The position numbers were made by a program, and so were the translations under genes. Shown here in pieces: positions 57,150 through 64,000 of a stretch of DNA of 64,000 nt; the first letter of the stretch is position 1, and each line of letters opens with the position of its first letter. The notes below the pieces were generated by a model, which did not search any database, was not told the DNA's origin, and saw only the letters and a program-made list of their open reading frames with translations. Source of the stretch: Glutinoglossum americanum. Lineage: Eukaryota; Ascomycota; Geoglossomycetes; Geoglossales; Geoglossaceae. The stretch spans positions 79,290 through 143,289 of the forward strand of contig JAGHQL010000051.1 in the NCBI GenBank assembly GCA_020080175.1. The letters run 5' to 3'.

Positions 57150-59706
57150 TGCTATTCGAGCGTAAAGGTTGTTGCAAACGTATGTGGTACCGACTGAAAT
57201 TATGCGCTCCTATCGAATACAAATGATACAAGAGGTCGAGGACGACCTAGCAAGCCTTTGATACGGTAGTCCTTGAACGCTGTTCCAGTCCACTTCCAAG
57301 TGAGAGCGAGGGTCTAGTACGAATTAAAGTCGATGTCGATGTTTGCAGATACCGAATACTTTAAAGAAATGAAACGACCAATTGACCAGCGGTTGGCTTA
57401 ATGATGCCACCAAGGTAATAGAGAGTGTGATGGTTGAAAGGCAAATATCCACGCCCAGACTATTAAACTAGAGGGTCCGCCGACCGAGGAGAGTGATGAG
57501 ATCGATGGGTGAAAGTGCGAAGAGACTAGGTGTCCTCCTGGAAGGATGTGTTATTGAGATATGTTCGCCATTCTGAGATACAGGATGATGGTGAATCTAG
57601 GTGGTCGAACGAGGGGATACCACCACCAACGTCTTGCCGGTGGCGGTGAATGAATGCGTGGCAAACAAGGATTCTTTGAGGCCCACAAAACTCAGTAGCT
57701 AGCCCTTGCTTGAAGAGAGATGTGTTTGATGGATGAAGCTCGAACGTGGGACGTAGGAGCGAGGCACCTCAAGAGAGGCGCACGCGGCAGCAAATAGTTG
57801 TGTTGATGCTACTCACTGGGAAGGGAATTGGAGGTGCGGGAGAACATGAGTTTTAATGGATGAAAGTGGGGCGCAGCTATGATTGGTGGGGCCCCGTTAA
57901 AAAAAAAAAAAAAACTTGCCCTGAAATAGTGCTAGGATAGTGTCACGCAGAGCTGATCGTGCCTCGCAAATCGTTCGGTAGCCACCTCGTTGCTACGTAG
58001 TAGCGAGACACAGTTCACAAGGTGCACATGCCCATACCGAATTGAAACCGTAGGGCCAGGCCCGATTCCTCTGCACCTAGGCCAATAGGGTTACCACGCG
58101 CTTTCACGAAAATCCCTCAAGCTGACTAGACCCGGCCTTTGTCTGGCCTCGCTCGCATGGCTCTCACATGGCTATTCCAGATGCTGAGCTGGGAAGGATC
58201 GGACGCACTTCCACTCCGCGTCATCGGCGCCTGGCGAAGAAAACGGTTGACCCCGTCCCAGATAATTTCGTGCTGGCGAGGGAATTTGCCAGCGGAAAGC
58301 TATCCGCCATACCTCCAACTCTATCCCTAGATCCCTAGTCCTAGTCTATGTAAGGTAATCTTACTGACTTGGACCCAACGAACGGGCAGAACCGGCTGGA
58401 CGGTGGCCAAACTAACAAAACCTAGCAGAATCCTGCATCATCACGCAGACAACAAGACGACCAAATATTTCTCTAAGGTCCGGCATTCGGAAGGTAAATA
58501 AGCGGTCCCGCTGACGATTAAAGACCCTCTCCTGGGTCAGCGAACATTATTACCTAGCACATTGCTCGCTACCCCCCAGATCTATCCACGCTTTCTTTGG
58601 TAGACGGGTCCAGACAGACCTCTTGGTTCGGGCATGGGTTAGACCGCCATTTGGTAATGTACGAGATTGGCGATAACCGTGTCACACCGGCGAAGCTCAA
58701 AGCTTGTGTGTCTTAAATTTTACGTCAGCCGCGCCAACCTGTTGGCCCATGCGCGCGCTTCCCTTGTCTACGGAGTACTACTCCGTGGTTTACTTCGCCC
58801 ACTGAGGCTCTGAGTAGATGCGGGGGTCCATTATTAACGTTTTTGCTAAGACTGGAAGGCAAGTTGATCATGGGAAGCACATGTGGGGATCCCTGTGGCT
58901 TCCAGACCTCCAACTCCCACAAACCTAGACGAGTTCGGCTCCGCCAAAATGGAAAAAGCAGAGAGAACTGATGCCTGTCGAATAGGCACGCTAGGAAAAC
59001 CCTCCGACCTCGAAGCTTTTCTGGCAACTCACCACCCATGTCATTCCGAGGTTCGCCCACTAGGCCGAATTTCTAACATCCGGCATCTACCTTTTCCCTA
59101 GCCAGTTACAAAACGGTTTACTAACCCTCTCAGAGATCTACGTTTGGTAATGAGAGAGATATTCGACCTTCAACAGAAAGTGCTTTTTCCATGCATGTGG
59201 GAGGATTGTGGCATCGATGAGGCGTGCTCCGTACATATGTCGGTATTTCGTACATATTGTTTTGAATCTGCATATGCAAGCTACGACTCTTCTAATTCAT
59301 GTGCCGCTATTTCTCGGGACGTATAGCCTCCGTAGAGCAGTTTTCTTGTCGAAGAAATTTTGATATTTCTGAGGGAAATCTAAGAGAAAGACAAGCTGTT
59401 TTAAAACTTGAAATGGCCGGAATGAGCAGAACAGAAACCGGGAAAAATCCGTCTATTGAAAAACTTTCCTAAAGGAAGTACTGCTGAGCTCTTTTGTGCA
59501 GGGAAGTAGATACAGGTACTCCCTTGTAATTGGATGATTTCTTGCGAGAGGTGGTGGGTTGCTGATTCAGCTTCAGAAACGTTGAGCCCTCACGTGACAT
59601 AGACACCGCCAAGAAATCGGGTTAGACTTCTCAGGAACGTCGACAAAGGTCCCCGAATCACCCGAAAAGCCTTCAATCGCATTTCCTACTAATAAACTAT
59701 CCAATT
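57150..59706. other. divergent gene-poor interval, 2.6 kb
   Basis: Lies between the DUF2457-like gene (-) and ATP16 (+). It presumably holds long leaders and promoters. A run of 16 A is at 57899-57914. The frames at 58139-58330, 58725-59060 and 58883-59101 are short, overlapping and unsupported. Confidence 0.5.
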
Positions 59707-60706
59707 ATGTCGGTGAATTCTATCCGCTTCGCCCGGACGGCTCTCCGAGCCCTCCCAACAGCTCCCCGCATCCCATTACTTCGGAGAAGTTATGCTGAAG
59801 CCATCCCGGACAAAATCAAGCTCTCGTTGGCTCTACCTCACCAGGTGCGTTGAGACTCTTCTGATGGTCCACCACGAATTAAAGAATGCGCGATTGAGGA
59901 ACCATCTGGGATGCCTCGTGCAGGATTTGGGGCCGGATTGATGTATAGCTGGCCATATGCTGACGACCGAGGTTCTGCAGTCAGTCTACAAATCAACCGA
60001 CGTGTATGTTCACCTATCATCGGATACAAACCCGCATGCAAATTAGCAGGCTACTGTTATTGAGAGTGCGGTGCTGTGATACTGATGGCTCGTTGATCAA
60101 CAGTGTCCAAGTTAATATTCCTGCCGAGTCTGGAGAAATGGGTATCCTGGCAAACCATGTCCCATCGATCGAGCAACTTAAGCCTGGCCTAGTAGAGATT
60201 ATCGAGGAGAGCGGGGGAAGCAAACAATATTTCTGTGCGTTTATTCATATTTTACTTCAGTAGGACAAAAGTTTGCCGCTGGTGCCATCGACTGAGTTTG
60301 AAATATTTATATAATGGCGACAGCCTTCGGAATTTGCTAACATCAGCCTCCACCCCATTATAGTGTCCGGAGGTTTTGCAATTGTCCAGCCCGGCTCGCA
60401 ACTAAGCATCAATGCTGTAGAGGGTTTCCCCCTCGAGGATTTCAGTGCGGATGTCAGTCAACTCCAAGTGTTCCGTATCCCCTCCGCCGAAGGATGAGTT
60501 AACATTTCCTATTCAACATAGGCTGTCAAATCGCAGATCTCTGAAGCTCAAAGGGTTGTAAGCGGTGGTGGAAGCGAGCAAGATATTGCTGAAGCTAAAA
60601 TTGAACTTGAGGTACGTTATGAAGCGACTATGATAGCAGTACTAAATACATTTCCTAACACTTTCAATGCCAGGTCTTGGAGAGCCTTCAAGCCGTTTTA
60701 AAATAG
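59707..60706 (+). CDS. atp16: mitochondrial ATP synthase delta subunit (Atp16)
   Basis: The delta subunit belongs to the central stalk of the F1 motor (bacterial epsilon equivalent). Six exons, 59707-59844, 59981-60003, 60104-60234, 60364-60452, 60522-60611 and 60674-60706, close in phase to 167 residues. The leader MSVNSIRFARTALRALPTAP is a typical import signal. The mature part shows IPAESGEMGILANHVPSIEQ, LSGGFAIVQPGSQLSINAVE and FPLEDFSAD joined to AVKSQISEAQRV. The C-terminus ends VLESLQAVLK. One exon is only 23 nt, and six exons in 167 codons is dense. Confidence 0.94.
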
Positions 60707-61115
60707 GGACATCGGGGGAAGCAATGAATAAAAAGCAAGATAGAAGGAATCCTGTTCCATGAGGTCGACATGTACAGAAAATTTGGAGCTATTGCGTAGG
60801 GCTTGCACATTCTCTTTGCGGACTCAATCCTAGTATTATAGTTTCAATCAAGTCCCCCATTTTCATACATTTTATTCCTTAGCTCTACCAGCGCCGAACC
60901 TTGAACCAATTTTAAGTTTAAGACCCGACTCTTCATCTCAATCCAGGTCTGCTCCTCTCCTAACTTCAACAACTCTCTCCTACGCAAGCATTCTTAATTC
61001 AATAACGCACAAGCCCGTCAATCTGACACTAGCACTCGTGTTATCTACCTCATTAGAATTCTCATTATTCAATTTCTCCCGTTGCACCGGTAATGCTTGC
61101 CGGTTCCTCGTCGAC
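60707..61115. promoter_or_regulatory. short intergenic region and leader
   Basis: 409 bp between the ATP16 stop and the next start. The right half is C/T-rich (ctcctctcctaacttcaac), as in fungal leaders. The open frame extends upstream to 61038 but without an ATG. Confidence 0.45.
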
Positions 61116-63932
61116 ATGTCCTATCAAGCACTTACCGTTGAAGAGATCTCCAGCATCACTACCCACATCCGCCCCGCCAACCTCCCCAATCACAGCATCA
61201 TCGCCGGTACCGTGTCATCTTTAATCCAATCCTGGAACAACTTAAACCGGCCCAACATCTCGCGTCCCTGTTCACCAAGCCTACAGAACCCCCCCGCGAC
61301 TATTCGCGAACGCTGTGCTCCATTCGCCGCGAGGAGCGACACCGATCCCGTTGCCGATTCCCCTGGAAGAGAGGGATCTAATTCCCCTGATCCCAAACAG
61401 GAGAGTCCTATTTCCACTTTTCCTAGGTTCGAGAGCCAAGTTTCCACTTTTTCCAAAAGAAAGAGCACCATATCCACTTTCTCGAGAAGAGGCAGCCTGG
61501 CTGCCGCTTCCCCCAAAAGAGTTCCTACGGTCACCAGTCCCCCTGATAAAGATAGCCCTTGTGCCACAGCTGGAGAGAGGTGGCAGGGGAAGTCATGGGT
61601 GAAGAGGGAATTTGCAGATAAGAAGAATGGAGTTTGGACCAGACCAGCAGCAGATACAGAGGACCTGTTAATCTCTCCAGCGGGGACGATATCTGCCCAT
61701 GAGGGTGAAAATACAGCTGGGGAGCCTATGGCGGCAGATGTTTGGTCTCCCCTAGTTGAGGAAGATGTTCGTACAGGTTTACGAAAGCTCACCACTCAGC
61801 ATCCTACAGAGCAGCGTAGGTGCTTGCCTGAGAGCTGGTACCGCAGCCCCCAGCACGACGAGGACGACAGCCCATCGGCAAGTACCAGCAATGCACACCT
61901 TGAAAAGCTGAAGGCGATTGGCAGGAAGCATGGCCTTGATTTCGAGCCCGCGGAAGAAAAACCCGACTACCCGGCACAACATGAGCAATTACAACACAAG
62001 ATCCGTATGCGGAACCACCGACGGTGCCATCGTTGCGGGGAAATATACGACTTTTACAACATTTGCTTGCGATGTGGGCATAAATGCTGCCGCGAGTGCC
62101 CAAGATCCCCCTCGGAAAGGCTAACCGAGGAGAGGTGGGCGACTATCGATAGTCGCAGCGGTGCACAGGATGGAGGGAAGTCGTCCAGCTTGCTTCCGAT
62201 GACGCATATTGCCAGCTCTTACGCTGGGTCCGCTAGCCACGATGGTGGCGATGACGCGGGAGACGAGTCAGCATACATAGAGGCGTTGATAGAGGATATC
62301 GACAACGCAATTACCACGACTAGTGGGGCATACGAGGGTTCGCAACGGGAAAGTTCACAGGGGGAGGACAGCGACGATGCCATAACCACCTCCGAGGTAG
62401 ACCAAAAGCTGACGACACCCCCTGGGGGCTTTCCTGACTCACCAAATGATAGCTATGGTGCTTATTCCCGCCGTGAGAGGGATGCCCAAGCCCAGGCTTC
62501 TGGGTATGAGGATTTGATAATAATCCCTGGGGAGAACCTTATCTCGCTGGATGATCGCAGCATCACTAAGGAGTTGGGTCGGGGCTCTCGATCATCGGTG
62601 TCAAAATCACCATCTCCAACCCCCCGGTCGAGCCGCAGCAGCTGTTTCAGCGGTGTCCGTTCGAGTCTGACCGCTTGTTCTGAGGAAGATCGTGGTCGAA
62701 CTTACAACCGATTTCGCAATTATACCAAACAGAAGCCATGGCGACACCACCACGCGGTTCCCTGCCATCGGTACCAGCCATGTTGTCACTGTTGCTCCAT
62801 CCATTCAGCCAACTCCTGCCGATGCCACCATGATTGCCCAGCAACAAACGCCTATTGTGATCGCTCCTCCCAGTCGCCATCTCGCTGCAGCCACAGCAGC
62901 AGAAGTGCTGTCCCGGGGTGTAGCAATCATGGCGAGGCATCGCCGGACTGGGATCGTTGCTCGCAGACGACTCAGCAGCAACAGTGCTGCCGACAACAAC
63001 GCCATTGCTGCCGAGAACTCTGTGCTCGTTGCCCCAGCCAAGGTGTAGACGACCAGTATCGCCATCGCTCGCACCACAAGCGTCACCATTCGTGCACCTC
63101 CGGCCCTAGACCTTTCGTTATCGTCCTCCACCTAACGAGTCAACCTCTTCCACCGCAAACGCCACCCACCCAGCCACTAGTGACCCCCATCCTAGCAACC
63201 CCGTCCCAACCGCTATCAGCCGGCTCCAGCGCCCGTTCTATCACCCCCACCCACTCGCTACGAAAACCAAAATCTGGTGACGACGTTGCCGCATCAGCAG
63301 CCGACGTACCACAGCCACGATTCTGGCGGGTGCAGCGGCCCACGCAGGATACAATCCTCAACTACCCGCAACGACAGTCCAAATCACTACCCGTGACGCC
63401 CGGCGACACGGCGCGACCCGACCCTAGGCAGGTCAGCGGCGCCGCCACGACGGTGGGCAGTCCCCCAAGAGAGACGATACAGCAAGGGAGCGTCGCCGCC
63501 AGGGCGCGGGCCTGGGAGCAGAATGCAGCCGCCGTCGTCGGTGTTCCCCCGCTACCGATCCTCCCGCTATCGGTAGGGCAGGACAGGGGGAAGAGAGATC
63601 AGCAGCAGGAAGGAAGGCGGGGAAGCGGGGATAGTTCTGTGAGCGGACGCGCTGCTAAAAGGCAGAAACTTGGCGATGGCGACCTGGGGACGGGGTCTAG
63701 TCCTAGCCTTAGCCAGGACAGGCAGGGACAGAGCCTGGAGAGCGGTAGCAGCGGTAGCAGCGGTAGCAGTAACAGAATCAGGGTCGTCGTTGAGGTTCCT
63801 GGGGATGGTGGTGATGGCGATAGTGTGAACGAGGGGGAGCAGGATGAGGCGAGGGGAGGTAAAAAGGGGAGGAGGTGGGTGGTGGAGGTTGGTGTGGACG
63901 TTGATGTGGATTTTGAGTTTGGGGTCCTCTGA
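61116..63932 (+). CDS. large Cys/His-rich protein with zinc-ribbon-like motif, unknown
   Basis: One uninterrupted frame, 938 residues from the first ATG (MSYQALTVEEISSITTHI). The N-terminal 50 residues look ordered. Near residues 98-130 there are three STF-type repeats. Residues about 304-328 carry CxxC-x9-CxxC-GHKCC-xx-C (CHRCGEIYDFYNICLRCGHK), a probable zinc-binding knuckle. A disordered acidic part follows. Residues about 541-660 are extremely rich in Cys and His (HHHAVPCHRYQPCCHCC, CCRQQRHCCRELCARC). The end is Ser/Gly/Asp-rich low complexity. I do not recognise a named family. Another frame is open over 62692-63048, so the coding frame of the His/Cys part needs checking. Confidence 0.68.
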   Translation: MSYQALTVEEISSITTHIRPANLPNHSIIAGTVSSLIQSWNNLNRPNISRPCSPSLQNPPATIRERCAPFAARSDTDPVADSPGREGSNSPDPKQESPISTFPRFESQVSTFSKRKSTISTFSRRGSLAAASPKRVPTVTSPPDKDSPCATAGERWQGKSWVKREFADKKNGVWTRPAADTEDLLISPAGTISAHEGENTAGEPMAADVWSPLVEEDVRTGLRKLTTQHPTEQRRCLPESWYRSPQHDEDDSPSASTSNAHLEKLKAIGRKHGLDFEPAEEKPDYPAQHEQLQHKIRMRNHRRCHRCGEIYDFYNICLRCGHKCCRECPRSPSERLTEERWATIDSRSGAQDGGKSSSLLPMTHIASSYAGSASHDGGDDAGDESAYIEALIEDIDNAITTTSGAYEGSQRESSQGEDSDDAITTSEVDQKLTTPPGGFPDSPNDSYGAYSRRERDAQAQASGYEDLIIIPGENLISLDDRSITKELGRGSRSSVSKSPSPTPRSSRSSCFSGVRSSLTACSEEDRGRTYNRFRNYTKQKPWRHHHAVPCHRYQPCCHCCSIHSANSCRCHHDCPATNAYCDRSSQSPSRCSHSSRSAVPGCSNHGEASPDWDRCSQTTQQQQCCRQQRHCCRELCARCPSQGVDDQYRHRSHHKRHHSCTSGPRPFVIVLHLTSQPLPPQTPPTQPLVTPILATPSQPLSAGSSARSITPTHSLRKPKSGDDVAASAADVPQPRFWRVQRPTQDTILNYPQRQSKSLPVTPGDTARPDPRQVSGAATTVGSPPRETIQQGSVAARARAWEQNAAAVVGVPPLPILPLSVGQDRGKRDQQQEGRRGSGDSSVSGRAAKRQKLGDGDLGTGSSPSLSQDRQGQSLESGSSGSSGSSNRIRVVVEVPGDGGDGDSVNEGEQDEARGGKKGRRWVVEVGVDVDVDFEFGVL

Positions 63933-64000
63933 TTAAGGGGGGGGGGGGGGGTTTTTTTGGGTTTTGCGTCCTTGTGTTTGGGTGAGTGGGGGGGGGTGGT
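63933..64000. other. G-rich tail of window
   Basis: Just after the stop codon there is a run of 15 G (63937-63951) followed by seven T and further G runs to the window end. Low complexity, capable of G-quadruplex formation; no gene seen. Confidence 0.7.

Noticed and set aside
62692-63131. 118- and 108-codon frames inside the Cys/His-rich gene
   Set aside because: The main frame stays open throughout and is preferred, though I flagged the alternative as a check.
1-64000. tRNA genes, CRISPR arrays, transposase or reverse transcriptase genes
   Set aside because: I looked for B-box-like stretches, regularly spaced repeats and catalytic motifs and found none I could support by eye; a covariance search could still find a tRNA.

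Overview
The window looks like nuclear DNA of a filamentous ascomycete (Pezizomycotina). Most genes carry several short introns (about 45-100 nt) with GTAAGT/GTATGT-type donors. Several genes are typical of such fungi: a PalB-type calpain, a peroxisomal Ant1-type carrier, a DUF2457-type protein and a fungal P450. I cannot fix the class or genus from sequence alone. Exon coordinates were read by hand from splice sites and reading-frame continuity; where phases close exactly I say so.

Layout, left to right. 1-10.5 kb: Ant1-type carrier (-) and palB (+) diverge from a 0.5-kb promoter; palB converges on a three-finger C2H2 factor (-) with a long upstream region. 10.5-17.1 kb: an intronless nucleotidyltransferase-fold protein (-), a Myb/SANT-like protein (+), QRI7 (-) and a small intron-rich conserved protein (-). 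17-21.8 kb: an accessory-looking stretch with AT-rich DNA, a lone P450 with a suspicious exon junction, and a strong 23-bp inverted repeat. 21.8-27.4 kb: a patatin-like lipase (+), a two-membrane-span mitochondrial-type protein (-) and PDX1 (+); the last two diverge from a 334-bp promoter.

27.8-42.5 kb: SMC1 cohesin (-), GPC1 acyltransferase (+), PRI2 primase (-), CDH1 APC/C activator (-) and an M18 aspartyl aminopeptidase (+). Two ACGCGT (MCB-like) boxes sit just upstream of PRI2. 42.5-46 kb is gene-poor. 46-64 kb: a leucine-rich-repeat protein (+), the PP1 catalytic subunit (+), SAR1 (-), a DUF2457-like protein (-), ATP16 (+) and a large Cys/His-rich unknown (+).

Most genes are core housekeeping. 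S-phase and mitosis genes (SMC1, PRI2, CDH1, PP1) are dense in the middle third. Mitochondrial genes recur (QRI7, PDX1, the two-span protein, ATP16, perhaps a longer aminopeptidase form). No rRNA, recognisable tRNA, CRISPR array or intact transposon was seen. I did not find a convincing new multi-gene system. The best unexplained items are the P450 junction, the inverted repeat, the Cys/His-rich protein, the possible mitochondrial leader on the aminopeptidase, and several orphan conserved proteins.
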